This document shows, one piece after another, positions 1-6,356 of a stretch of DNA of 64,000 nt (position 1 is the first letter of the stretch; every line of letters begins with the position of its first letter). The notes under the pieces were generated by a model. The model did not search any database. It saw only the letters and a list, made by a program, of their open reading frames with translations, and had not been told where the DNA came from. Both the position numbers and the translations under genes were made by a program. Origin of the DNA: JALHVH01 sp964585685 (GTDB lineage Bacteria > Acidobacteriota > Aminicenantia > Aminicenantales > Saccharicenantaceae); contig CAZPEP010000067.1 of the NCBI GenBank assembly GCA_964585685.1, positions 1 to 64,000 of the forward strand, given 5' to 3'.

Positions 1-1
1 C

Positions 2-181
2 GACGAGGGGCAGGCCTTCTGGGAGAAGCGGAAGATCCCGCCGGCGATCGAGAAGCACGCGGTCAAGTTCGACCTGGGACGGCCGTACAGGTGCACGCCG
101 GGGATCCAGGCGCTGGCGGATGCTTATTTGGGGAAGAATAGCGATTTCGAGGCGGTGGCTGGGTGGGATTTGGCGCGCTGA
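2..181 (+). CDS. C-terminal fragment of an unrecognised protein (cut by left edge)
   Basis: An open frame enters from the left edge and stops with TGA at 179-181, giving about 59 residues. It contains DEGQAFWEKRKIPPAIEKHA near the start and ends GWDLAR. The composition is that of a normal soluble protein and codon use is GC-rich. I do not recognise the family. It is unrelated by sequence to the TA genes that follow, and a promoter-bearing gap separates it from them, so it probably marks the left boundary of the island. Confidence 0.5.
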   Translation, partial: DEGQAFWEKRKIPPAIEKHAVKFDLGRPYRCTPGIQALADAYLGKNSDFEAVAGWDLAR

Positions 182-280
182 GGGTGGTCGTGACGGGGAG
201 CGAGCTGGAGAAGGATGGGATTTTGATGAGAATTATCGCCGCGCCTCTCACGTCCATATATTACAGGGATAATGAGACGC

Positions 281-352
281 ATGCTTGCCGTTAGTCGCAT
301 ATATAGCTAGATTTAATGATAATAAATGCACATGACGGCAACTAATGCTTGC
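281..352. promoter_or_regulatory. Repeats upstream of AbiEi (possible operator)
   Basis: ATGCTTGC occurs as a direct repeat at 281-288 and 345-352, the second copy running into the -35 box. TGCCGT (286-291) and ACGGCA (335-340) form an inverted pair. AbiEi antitoxins are known to repress their own promoter by binding repeats, so this is a plausible operator. The assignment is inference. Confidence 0.35.
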
Positions 353-377
353 TAATAGGTGTCAATATCACTATAAT
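349..377 (+). promoter_or_regulatory. AbiE promoter, probably leaderless
   Basis: TTGCTA at 349-354, a 17-bp spacer and a perfect TATAAT at 372-377. The AbiEi ATG begins at 386, only 8 bp past the -10 element, so transcription would start at or within a few bases of the start codon. No Shine-Dalgarno can fit. Inference: the transcript is leaderless. Confidence 0.6.
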
Positions 378-385
378 TACTGATT

Positions 386-1201
386 ATGAACGCTCAAAAC
401 GGCAAGTCACTCGAATTCTTCGCTGTCAACCCTGTGTTCAGCCACAAGGAGTTCGTGGCCTCGCTCGAGGCTCGCAGTCGCAGTCGGGCCACCGCTAACA
501 ATCTTCTGGCTCTGCACTTGGCCTCCGGCCGGCTTTTGAGGGTTAGGCGCGGGCTCTACGCCGTTCTTCTCCGGGGCGTAGAACCGACCAGGGCGGATGT
601 CGACTCCTATCTTGTCGCCTCCCATCTTCAGGATGATGCCGTCGTCGCTTTCCACGCGGCCCTGCAATTTCATGGGAAGGCCTACTCGCTGTGGCGAAAA
701 TTCCATTATTTCTCGAGCCGGCGGGCTCGGCCGTTTTCATTCCAAGACCGGCAGTTCGTTCCCGTACTGGTGCCGGCCACGCTCCGGGTTTTTCCGGATG
801 TCGGCGGCGGCATACGCGAATTGCGGCACGCCGGAGGTCTCGTGCGCGTAACGAGCTTGGAGCGGACGCTGGTCGATGTCCTCGACGTGCCGGATAAGGG
901 CGGAGGATGGGAGGAGATCTGGCGTTCCCTGGAGATGGTCGAGTTCTTCGACCTCGACGCCGTGATCGCCTATGTCAAGAACCTGGGCTCGGCCCTCGCC
1001 GCGGCGCGGGTCGGCTTTTTTCTAGAACAACATCGCGAGACGCTGATGGTCGAAGAGAAACACCTCGACGGCCTTCGAGCGCTGGCGCCGGCCCAGCCGC
1101 GATACTTCGACCGGAAGCGGGAGCCGGGGAAACTCGTTTCACGCTGGAATCTGGTTGTCCCCGAGCGCGTATTGAATCGGGACTGGGAGGCGAAGGAGTG
1201 A
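386..1201 (+). CDS. abiEi: AbiEi-family antitoxin (type IV TA)
   Basis: 271 residues. The N-terminal part (about 15-60) looks like the winged-helix segment of AbiEi antitoxins (gene silencing and autoregulation), including LLALHLASGRLLRVRRGLYA. The middle contains the typical VAFHAALQFHGKAYS stretch, followed by VTSLERTLVDVLD, a hallmark of the AbiEi C-terminal antitoxin domain. The stop overlaps the GTG start of the next gene in a GTGA arrangement, so the two are translationally coupled as in known abiE operons. In the family AbiEi does not bind the toxin protein; it represses transcription and counters toxicity indirectly. The start at 386 lies 8 bp past the -10 box. Family assignment is firm; activity is inferred. 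Confidence 0.88.
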   Translation: MNAQNGKSLEFFAVNPVFSHKEFVASLEARSRSRATANNLLALHLASGRLLRVRRGLYAVLLRGVEPTRADVDSYLVASHLQDDAVVAFHAALQFHGKAYSLWRKFHYFSSRRARPFSFQDRQFVPVLVPATLRVFPDVGGGIRELRHAGGLVRVTSLERTLVDVLDVPDKGGGWEEIWRSLEMVEFFDLDAVIAYVKNLGSALAAARVGFFLEQHRETLMVEEKHLDGLRALAPAQPRYFDRKREPGKLVSRWNLVVPERVLNRDWEAKE

Positions 1202-2169
1202 GGCTCTCGCTGGATGACTTGCAGAGGGAGGCGGCTGCGGTGGGCTTCCGGACGGAGCCCCTGGAAAAAGTCCTTCGGCTGTTGGAGGCTCTCGAAGCTC
1301 TGCGGAGCCATCCCTTCCTTAAGGATCGAATTGTCCTCAAGGGCGGAACGGCACTCAACCTTTTCATTTTCGATGTGCCGCGGCTTTCCGTGGACATCGA
1401 TCTGAACTATATCGGTTCCGCCGATCGTGTAATTATGCTTGAAGAAAGGCCGAAGATCGAGCAAGCCGTCCAGGCGGTCTGCGGTCGGTTGGGGATCAGG
1501 GTTCGGCGCGTTCCTGGAGAGCATGCGGGGGGCAAATGGCGCTTATCCTATGACGGTGCGGCGGGTCGGACCGGAACGCTTGAACTCGACATGAGCTACA
1601 TGTTCCGGACTCCTCTCTGGCCGCCCGAGCTGAGGGATTCTCGTCCTTTGGGGGCGTTCTCGGTGGCACAAATACCTGTTCTCAACGTGCATGAGCTTGC
1701 TGCGGGCAAGCTCGCGGCCCTGTTCAGCCGGGACGCCTGCCGGGACCTCTTCGATGCGCATCGCCTTTTACGGGATGTCCGTTTCGATTGGGCGCGTCTC
1801 CGCCTGGCTTTTGTTGTCTATGGCGGAGCGTCCCGAAGAGATTGGAGGACGATTAAGGTTGAGGATATTACAGCGGATCCGAAGGATGTTGAACAACAGC
1901 TTGTTCCCATGCTCCGTGCCGATCTGGTGCCTCGAAGGGCGGATATCGGTCTTTGGACCCAAACGCTTGTCGAGGAATGCCGCGGATTCATGGCCGGGCT
2001 GCTTCCGTTCAAGCCGCATGAGCTTGAGTTCCTAACGTTCCTGAATGATCAGGGCGAAATCACTCCGGAGTTGCTGACAACGGATCCGGGGATGCAGGAA
2101 ACCCTCCGGAAGCATCCCGGGCTGCTGTGGAAGGCCCAGAACGTGCGGCAGTATAAGAAGGGGAAATAG
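1198..2169 (+). CDS. abiEii: AbiEii-family nucleotidyltransferase toxin
   Basis: 323 residues from a GTG that overlaps the AbiEi stop. The open frame extends much further upstream, but that extension lies entirely inside abiEi and is rejected. The DNA polymerase beta-like nucleotidyltransferase core is visible: VLKGGTALNLF (about 47-57) and SVDIDL (about 64-69) supply the GG/S and DxD metal-binding motifs, followed by TLELDMSYMFRTPLW and NVHELAAGKLAALFSRDACRDLFD. This is the AbiEii/AbiGii toxin family, which transfers nucleotides to tRNA acceptor ends in characterised members. Length and motifs are intact, so the pair looks functional. Confidence 0.9.
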   Translation: MRLSLDDLQREAAAVGFRTEPLEKVLRLLEALEALRSHPFLKDRIVLKGGTALNLFIFDVPRLSVDIDLNYIGSADRVIMLEERPKIEQAVQAVCGRLGIRVRRVPGEHAGGKWRLSYDGAAGRTGTLELDMSYMFRTPLWPPELRDSRPLGAFSVAQIPVLNVHELAAGKLAALFSRDACRDLFDAHRLLRDVRFDWARLRLAFVVYGGASRRDWRTIKVEDITADPKDVEQQLVPMLRADLVPRRADIGLWTQTLVEECRGFMAGLLPFKPHELEFLTFLNDQGEITPELLTTDPGMQETLRKHPGLLWKAQNVRQYKKGK

Positions 2170-2185
2170 GGTCTGAATTCATATC

Positions 2186-2287
2186 TCACTGCGACGGCAT
2201 GAACAAGGTGCCCTTTTCCGTGACCTTGAAGATCACGGTGGAGCCCTTTTTCAGGTTGAAGATATCGCGGATTGGAGCAGGGAAGGA
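2186..2287 (-). pseudogene. C-terminal relic of an AbrB/MazE-like antitoxin
   Basis: The minus strand reads FPAPIRDIFNLKKGSTVIFK and a further 12 residues to a TGA at 2186-2188. This is the second half of a SpoVT/AbrB swapped-hairpin domain (P-x-x-IR-x-x-x-x-L-K-x-G). No start or first half is present: upstream of it on that strand lies the promoter of the next plus-strand gene. It is best explained as the tail of an antitoxin gene truncated when the neighbouring MNT/HEPN module arrived. No toxin partner is visible. Confidence 0.5.
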
Positions 2288-2325
2288 TTGACATGCGTAT
2301 GGTTAATGCATACAATCGTATGCAT
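2288..2325 (+). promoter_or_regulatory. Promoter plus palindromic operator of wHTH-MNT gene 1
   Basis: TTGACA (2288-2293), 17-bp spacer, TACAAT (2311-2316). A perfect inverted repeat, ATGCATAC (2306-2313), 4-bp gap, GTATGCAT (2318-2325), covers the -10 box; a related ATGCGTAT lies at 2293-2300. A repressor bound here would block RNA polymerase. The likely repressor is the wHTH domain of the downstream protein (inference). Confidence 0.7.
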
Positions 2326-2326
2326 A

Positions 2327-2884
2327 ATGAATATAATGAGTCCCAACCAGTACTCCATTCTCGCGATCCTCGGGGAAAATCCCAAGCGCGAATATTACCT
2401 CCACGAATTGGGACGCCTCATGGGGAAAAAGCCCGGGGTGTTCCAAAGGGGAATTAACTCTTTGGAGAAAGGCGGGCTGATCAACAGCAGGAAACAAGGA
2501 ACCTTACGTCTATTCAGGATCAATGAGGCTCACCCTCTCTACAAAGAAATGATGGCCCTTGTCCGAAAGACGTGCGGCATCGAAGCCCTCATGCGCAATG
2601 CAGTTATGAACATCCCGGGGATCAGTATTGCGTTGATCTATGGCAGTTATGCCAGGAACAAGATGCGGGCGGATTCCGACGTCGACCTTCTGATCGTGGC
2701 TGACGATCCGAAGACTGAGGATATCCTGGTCGAGGCTCTTGATGGGATCGAAAAAGCCCTTCAAAGGGAGGTCAACTATAGGATGTATGATACGGCCGAT
2801 TTCGAGCGCAAACGCGAATCGGGCGATCCTTTCCTGCAAGAGGTCCTTTCTGGTGAACACGTCGCGCTTAAGGGGAGCTTATGA
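2327..2884 (+). CDS. wHTH-MNT nucleotidyltransferase (MNT/HEPN antitoxin) 1
   Basis: About 185 residues from ATG 2327; ATG 2336 gives 182. The transcript should begin near 2323, so the upstream in-frame ATG near 2288 is excluded. Residues 5-75 form a winged helix (YSILAILGENPKREYYLHEL, then GVFQRGINSLEKGGLI). The C-terminal half is a minimal nucleotidyltransferase with ALIYGSYARNKMRADSDVDL, the GSYARG-type and DxD motifs of MNT proteins. MNT antitoxins of MNT/HEPN pairs neutralise HEPN RNases, in studied cases by AMPylation. The fused wHTH suggests self-repression at the palindrome upstream. The stop overlaps the ATG of the HEPN frame (ATGA). A paralogue lies at 6349-6990. Confidence 0.8.
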   Translation: MNIMSPNQYSILAILGENPKREYYLHELGRLMGKKPGVFQRGINSLEKGGLINSRKQGTLRLFRINEAHPLYKEMMALVRKTCGIEALMRNAVMNIPGISIALIYGSYARNKMRADSDVDLLIVADDPKTEDILVEALDGIEKALQREVNYRMYDTADFERKRESGDPFLQEVLSGEHVALKGSL

Positions 2885-3332
2885 TGGACTGGCGTGCTTA
2901 TTTAGGAAGCGGTCTCATCAAAGAAGTCAGGCCAAACTTCCGTCAGATCGAGAGGCAGGTTCTGCGGGCCGAGAAGGATCTGCGGACGCTGGAACTCGTC
3001 ATTGACGCGGATCCGGAATGGGCTTCTACGATCGCTTATCAGGCGATGTTGCGCCTCGGACGGGCGCTCATATACTCGTTCGGACATCTCCCACCGATGG
3101 ACAACAACACAAAACCGTCGTCGAGATTACGGGCGGATTGCTCGGCAAAGAATATGGCCTGGTCGTCAAGTACTTCGACCGCATGAGGCGCAGTCGGAAC
3201 GTGTTCTTCTATGACTCCCTCGATACCGGAGGACAAGCCCAGGCGAGAAAATCCTTAGGGACTGCCGAGAAGTTGCTTGAGGCCGTTAAAGCCAAGATCG
3301 CCGAGAGGAACCCGCAATTCGGTTTGGGTTGA
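2881..3332 (+). pseudogene. HEPN toxin, frameshifted
   Basis: The first frame (from ATG 2881) encodes a HEPN N-terminal half ending TIAYQAMLRLGRALIYSFG, then loses homology near 3090. The next frame picks up at once with PTDGQQHKTVVEITGGLLGK and RMRRSRNVFFYD, the second half of the same fold including the Arg-rich RNase motif region, and runs to TGA at 3330-3332. One missing base near 3092 (CTCCC/ACCGAT) explains it; restoring one base gives a single protein of about 150 residues. It is coupled to the MNT gene by ATGA overlap. Either the toxin is dead, the read has an error, or frameshifting is programmed; the local sequence shows no obvious slippery heptamer. Confidence 0.75.
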
Positions 3333-3360
3333 TATGGAAGGGAATTATAATTGTCGCTGA

Positions 3361-3687
3361 TCAGCTGAGCTTTGCGCTGACCAGGCGGTTTAGGCTGACC
3401 CCTTCCTCGGCGGCCTTCATGGCCAGCTGCCTGTGCACGTGTGGAGGGACTCTCACGAGGAATCTTCCGCTGAACGAGCGGCCGGCAAGCGGGACCGGGG
3501 GCTCCTCCCCGTTGTTCCGCATGTCCCTGACCGTGTCCGTGACGACTTTGCTGATCCCTCGGAGCGCCGCCTCCTGGCTCTTGGCCAGCCAACTCAGGCT
3601 GGGGAATTCGAGACAGAGGCCCACGTATTCCTTGTCATCCTCGGACCAGGTGATCCTGTACGTATAGCGATCATTGTTCAGACCCAT
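3361..3687 (-). CDS. hicB: HicB-family antitoxin, copy 1 (no HicA)
   Basis: 108 residues. The N-terminal half is the HicB partial RNase-H-like fold (YRITWSEDDKEYVGLCLEFP, then SLSWLAKSQEAALRGI). The C-terminal half, GRSFSGRFLVRVPPHVHRQL through AEEGVSLNRLVSAKLS, is a ribbon-helix-helix DNA-binding segment. HicB normally follows or precedes a short HicA RNase; none is adjacent on either side. It converges on the HEPN relic. A colinear paralogue lies at 4558-4893 and a deleted third copy near 8947. The family is certain; an antitoxin role without a local toxin is not. Confidence 0.85.
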   Translation of the reverse strand: MGLNNDRYTYRITWSEDDKEYVGLCLEFPSLSWLAKSQEAALRGISKVVTDTVRDMRNNGEEPPVPLAGRSFSGRFLVRVPPHVHRQLAMKAAEEGVSLNRLVSAKLS

Positions 3688-3719
3688 TTTCGCTCTCCAG
3701 CTTCACTATCGCCGACAAT
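3364..3719 (-). repeat. hicB direct repeat unit 1 (pairs with 4570-4925)
   Basis: The hicB gene and about 32 bp of its upstream DNA recur at a constant offset of 1206 bp without visible indels. Farther upstream the copies diverge: an 86-bp stretch (3723-3808) in this copy replaces 12 bp in the other, after which both share AATAATGATACTATTGTCAA (3809-3828 and 4941-4960). The repeats flank the RelBE module. Confidence 0.75.
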
Positions 3720-3935
3720 ACCTGCTTGACTTGGTATGCTTTAGCCATACCATGATCACTCTGGATATTGATCCTCGGATCGCCGGCCCAAGGAGTTTTA
3801 TAGATCCTAATAATGATACTATTGTCAAGCGATTTATTTTGACCGTAAGCCCTTTCTCTATCATTGAACTAGGACGCCGGGAATACGGTTGCCGTCTCAC
3901 TTCGAGCAGTCGACCACAGAGAATTTTACCCCGCC

Positions 3936-4007
3936 GCTTACGTCCTTATGGGATAGAGGCAATAAAGGCACGTAAACTGTATCTGAATTGGGTACAAGCG
4001 TACTCAT
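3936..4007 (+). repeat. 72-bp near-identical repeat, copy A
   Basis: Matches 6276-6347 with about four differences. Read in one frame both copies give RPYGIEAIKA, then RK or CK, then LYLNWVQAYS, and three of the four changes are silent or fall in one codon, as expected for a coding relic. Here the frame continues to a TGA just before the relB -35 box. Confidence 0.7.
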
Positions 4008-4023
4008 ATGGAGCATGTATCCC

Positions 4024-4052
4024 TTGACAAAACGTATTCTATGTAATACAAA
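4024..4052 (+). promoter_or_regulatory. relBE promoter and operator
   Basis: TTGACA (4024-4029), 17-bp spacer, TACAAA (4047-4052). GTATT (4034-4038) and AATAC (4045-4049) form an inverted repeat across the spacer and -10, with another AATAC just downstream. This fits autorepression by the RelB-type ribbon-helix-helix protein. Confidence 0.6.
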
Positions 4053-4071
4053 TAATACAGAGGTGACCGAT

Positions 4072-4287
4072 ATGGCTACGCTCTCTGTCAGGCTCTCCGA
4101 GGAAATAGATCGCCGGCTGAACAGTCTTTCCGAGAAGACGAAAAGAACCAAGACATCTTTCATCCGTGAGATGATCGAGAATTCCCTCGCGGATTATGAA
4201 GAGGCGTACACGGCGCTCGATAGGCTCAACGAAAAGAATGCCAGGTATTTGACTAGCGAAGAGTTGGAGAAAGAGCTTGGCCTATGA
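4072..4287 (+). CDS. RelB-like ribbon-helix-helix antitoxin
   Basis: 71 residues from ATG 4072, with AGAGGTG about 8 bp upstream as ribosome binding site and the promoter at 4024-4052; the open frame extends further upstream but that part precedes the promoter. MATLSVRLSEEIDRRLNSLS, then RTKTSFIREMIENSL, is a classic ribbon-helix-helix of the RelB/CopG type; the acidic C-terminus (LTSEELEKELGL) would wrap the toxin. It overlaps the toxin start by 11 bp. Predicted role: repress the operon and neutralise the RelE-like RNase. Confidence 0.85.
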   Translation: MATLSVRLSEEIDRRLNSLSEKTKRTKTSFIREMIENSLADYEEAYTALDRLNEKNARYLTSEELEKELGL

Positions 4288-4546
4288 CGTCATCTGGCAT
4301 GAAAAGGTCAAGGCCGACCTTGGCGCCCTGAAAAAACAGGACGCATCCCGCATCTTGGCCAAGATAAAGGAGCATCTTCTTCCGGACCCTGGCGCGGCAG
4401 GCAAACCCCTCAAAGGGGTCTTCAAAGGGCTGTACAGGTTCAGGGTCGGGGCATACAGGATCATCTATGCCTTGGATCATGCTGAGCATCGCGTGATCGT
4501 CCTCCACGTGAAACATAGAAAGGACGCTTATCGCGGACGCGACTGA
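4277..4546 (+). CDS. RelE/ParE-family toxin
   Basis: 89 residues from TTG 4277 (GGAG about 8 bp upstream), overlapping the antitoxin by 11 bp. The fold signature is clear: YDVIWHEKVKADLGALKK, then GLYRFRVGAYRIIYALD and VIVLHVKHRKDAYRG. RelE members cleave mRNA on the ribosome; the Arg/Tyr/Lys-rich C-terminal strand that holds the catalytic residues is present. The TTG start would keep toxin synthesis low relative to antitoxin. The module is intact and is flanked by the two hicB repeats. Confidence 0.88.
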   Translation: MAYDVIWHEKVKADLGALKKQDASRILAKIKEHLLPDPGAAGKPLKGVFKGLYRFRVGAYRIIYALDHAEHRVIVLHVKHRKDAYRGRD

Positions 4547-4557
4547 CGTCCGGCGTC

Positions 4558-4893
4558 CTAAGCGCCGCTGCTGAGTTTTGAGCTGATTAGGCGGTTCAGG
4601 CTGACCCCTTCCTCGGCGGCCTTCATGGCCAGCTCCCTGTGCACGCGGGGAGGGACTCTCACGACGAATCTTCCGCTGAACGAGCGACCGGCAAGCGGAA
4701 CCGGAATCTCCTCCCCGTTGTCCCGCATGTCCTTGACCGCATCCGCGACGACTTTGCGGATCCCATGGAGCGCGGCCCCCTGGCTCTTGGCCAGCCAACT
4801 AAGGCTGGGGAATTCGAGACAGAGGCCCACGTATTCCTTATCATCCTCAGACCAGGTGATCCTGTAGGTGTATCGATCTTCGTTAGGGCTCAT
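4558..4893 (-). CDS. hicB: HicB-family antitoxin, copy 2 (no HicA)
   Basis: 111 residues, differing from copy 1 at scattered positions and by three extra C-terminal residues (SGA). It has the same two-part layout: HicB fold (YRITWSEDDKEYVGLCLEFP) then ribbon-helix-helix (GRSFSGRFVVRVPPRVHREL). It converges on relE with an 11-bp gap. No hicA gene lies next to it. The divergence from copy 1 is mostly conservative, which suggests that both have been under selection after duplication. Confidence 0.85.
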   Translation of the reverse strand: MSPNEDRYTYRITWSEDDKEYVGLCLEFPSLSWLAKSQGAALHGIRKVVADAVKDMRDNGEEIPVPLAGRSFSGRFVVRVPPRVHRELAMKAAEEGVSLNRLISSKLSSGA

Positions 4894-5003
4894 TATCGCT
4901 CTCCAGCTTCTCTATCGCCGACAATATTGAAGGTGATACCAATAATGATACTATTGTCAAGCCGTTTGATTATTAAAAAAGCGTTAATATATATAACAAC
5001 CTA

Positions 5004-5031
5004 TTGACAGATAACATAACAAACGTAAAAT
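5004..5031 (+). promoter_or_regulatory. Promoter of the XRE-Panacea operon
   Basis: TTGACA (5004-5009), 16-bp spacer, TAAAAT (5026-5031). A strong ribosome binding site, AGGAGAGG, follows at 5038-5045 before ATG 5053. Confidence 0.65.
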
Positions 5032-5052
5032 GATCTCAGGAGAGGAAATCCC

Positions 5053-5841
5053 ATGGCTCATTTAGGCTTGCGTATCAAAAAGTACCGGGAGGGCCGGGAC
5101 CTGAGCCAGGAAGCCTTGGCCAGGCTCCTGGGGGTCTCGCGGCCGACGATGTCGCTCATCGAGAACGGACGGAGAAAGATCAGCGCTGAGGACATCAAGA
5201 CGCTTAGTGAGCTCTTCGGAGTATCGGTCGAGGCCCTTTTCGACGAGAAAAGGGAACCTCGGCTTGTTATCAGGGAGACCGCCGCGGAGTACAAGAAGAG
5301 AGAGCCCGAAACTCGGATCGATATCCCCCGGAAAAACCTGATGAAATTCAAGGAAGTCTTTCTTTATATCATCGCTAAAGTCGGGGCCAAGGCGAATGTC
5401 GGCGAGACCGTGATATATAAACTGCTGTATTTTATCGATTTCGATCATTACGAACGATACGAAGAACAGTTGATCGGCGCCACATACAAGAAAAATAAAC
5501 ACGGCCCGACGCCCATGGAATTCCGCAAGGTTATCGACCAAATGATCGAGGCTAACGAAATCGTAAAGATCCCCGATAAATACTTCAATTACCCCCAAAC
5601 GAAATACCTCCCGCTTCGAAATTCCGACCTGTCTCAATTGAGCGCCAGGGAAAAGGACGTTATCGATCATGTCCTTGACAGGCTTTCCGACATGAACGCC
5701 GTCCAAATCAGCGAATATTCCCACAACGATGTCCCGTGGCTGACCACCGATGGGGACGGCATCATCCCCTACGAGGCCGTTTTTTACCGCACGCCTGCTT
5801 ATTCTGTAAGAAAAGATGACATCAACGCCGACGTTCCGTGA
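5053..5841 (+). CDS. XRE HTH-Panacea (DUF4065) antitoxin
   Basis: 262 residues. Residues 5-65 are an XRE-type helix-turn-helix (LSQEALARLLGVSRPTMSLI, then GVSVEALFDEK). A linker leads to a Panacea/DUF4065 domain from about 95 to 245, recognisable by VIYKLLYFIDFDHYERYEEQ followed by GATYKKNKHGPTPMEF and ISEYSHNDVPW. Panacea domains are known as unusually promiscuous antitoxin modules able to neutralise many toxin folds. The gene overlaps the next one by 26 bp and has its own promoter. Predicted role: DNA-binding autorepressor and antitoxin to the RelE-like partner. Confidence 0.85.
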   Translation: MAHLGLRIKKYREGRDLSQEALARLLGVSRPTMSLIENGRRKISAEDIKTLSELFGVSVEALFDEKREPRLVIRETAAEYKKREPETRIDIPRKNLMKFKEVFLYIIAKVGAKANVGETVIYKLLYFIDFDHYERYEEQLIGATYKKNKHGPTPMEFRKVIDQMIEANEIVKIPDKYFNYPQTKYLPLRNSDLSQLSAREKDVIDHVLDRLSDMNAVQISEYSHNDVPWLTTDGDGIIPYEAVFYRTPAYSVRKDDINADVP

Positions 5842-6193
5842 GATCGCGCGCCTGCCCGAATTCGAGCGCGACCTGAAGGGTCTGATCAAACGGTTCCGGA
5901 CGCTCGAGGAGGACCTGGCGACGCTCCTGAAGACACAACTCGTCCTCTTTCATAAATTGGGGGTCGATAACAAAGGCGTTTTCGAGATTCCCGGCATGCC
6001 TTTCGATGAACCTAAAATGTACAAGGTCAAGAAATTCGCCTGCCGGGCCCTGAAAGGGCGCGGAGTCAATTCCGGGCTGCGGCTTATCTACGCGCACTTT
6101 GAGGAGGCGGACAAGATCGAACTCATCGAGATCTATTTCAAGGGCGATAAGGAGAATGAGGACCGGGGCAGGATATTGAGGAATTATCGATAA
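5816..6193 (+). CDS. RelE-like toxin partner of the Panacea antitoxin
   Basis: 125 residues from ATG 5816, within the end of the antitoxin gene. FREIARLPEFERDLKGLIKR at the N-terminus and KKFACRALKGRGVNSGLRLI, then IELIEIYFKGDKENED, near the C-terminus match the RelE/ParE beta-sheet fold; it is longer than usual because of an inserted segment (LVLFHKLGVDNKGVFEIPG). No strong ribosome binding site precedes it, so translation is probably coupled to the antitoxin. RelE-type partners of Panacea proteins exist but are one of many possible pairings; catalytic activity is inferred. Confidence 0.75.
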   Translation: MTSTPTFREIARLPEFERDLKGLIKRFRTLEEDLATLLKTQLVLFHKLGVDNKGVFEIPGMPFDEPKMYKVKKFACRALKGRGVNSGLRLIYAHFEEADKIELIEIYFKGDKENEDRGRILRNYR

Positions 6194-6218
6194 AAGCGAG
6201 CAAGACAAGTTGACATCA

Positions 6219-6350
6219 TGACGCGCCAAAGAGCGGCGAAACTGATCATGCCGCGTCGCGAGAATCCGCCCAGCCTCTTACGTCCTTATGGGATAGAGGC
6301 AATAAAGGCGTGCAAGCTGTATCTGAATTGGGTACAAGCGTACTCATAAT
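6219..6350 (+). pseudogene. Short ORF containing the 72-bp repeat, copy B
   Basis: ATG 6219 opens a 43-residue frame (MTRQRAAKLIMPRRENPPSL, then LRPYGIEAIKACKLYLNWVQ) ending TAA at 6348-6350. Its last 25 codons match the frame at 3936-4007. I do not recognise the peptide. No good ribosome binding site is visible. It may be the 3' end of a gene whose body has been lost at both places, or a small conserved gene. Confidence 0.35.
6276..6347 (+). repeat. 72-bp near-identical repeat, copy B
   Basis: Matches 3936-4007 with about four mismatches. Both copies sit immediately upstream of a TA gene, relBE there and wHTH-MNT here, and both end in GTACTCAT. Confidence 0.7.
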
Positions 6351-6356
6351 GAGTAC
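6340..6356 (+). promoter_or_regulatory. Palindrome over the start of wHTH-MNT gene 2
   Basis: GTACTCAT (6340-6347), one base, ATGAGTAC (6349-6356) is a perfect 17-bp palindrome that includes the candidate ATG at 6349. The arrangement parallels the palindrome before wHTH-MNT gene 1. Likely an operator (inference). Confidence 0.55.

Larger units (their letters stand above)
3688..4071. other. Gene-poor stretch with mosaic repeats
   Basis: No convincing gene. In order it holds the hicB upstream segment shared with copy 2; a TTGACT (3726-3731) followed by the inverted repeat TGGTATG (3732-3738), 7-bp gap, CATACCA (3746-3752), which resembles a TA promoter-operator; an open stretch beginning MITLDIDPRIAGPRSF that has no recognisable continuation; the shared 20-mer at 3809; the 72-bp repeat at 3936-4007; and the relB promoter. 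Confidence 0.5.

Noticed and set aside
907..1197. N-terminal extension of AbiEii
   Set aside because: It lies wholly inside abiEi in another frame; family members start near the GTG at 1198.
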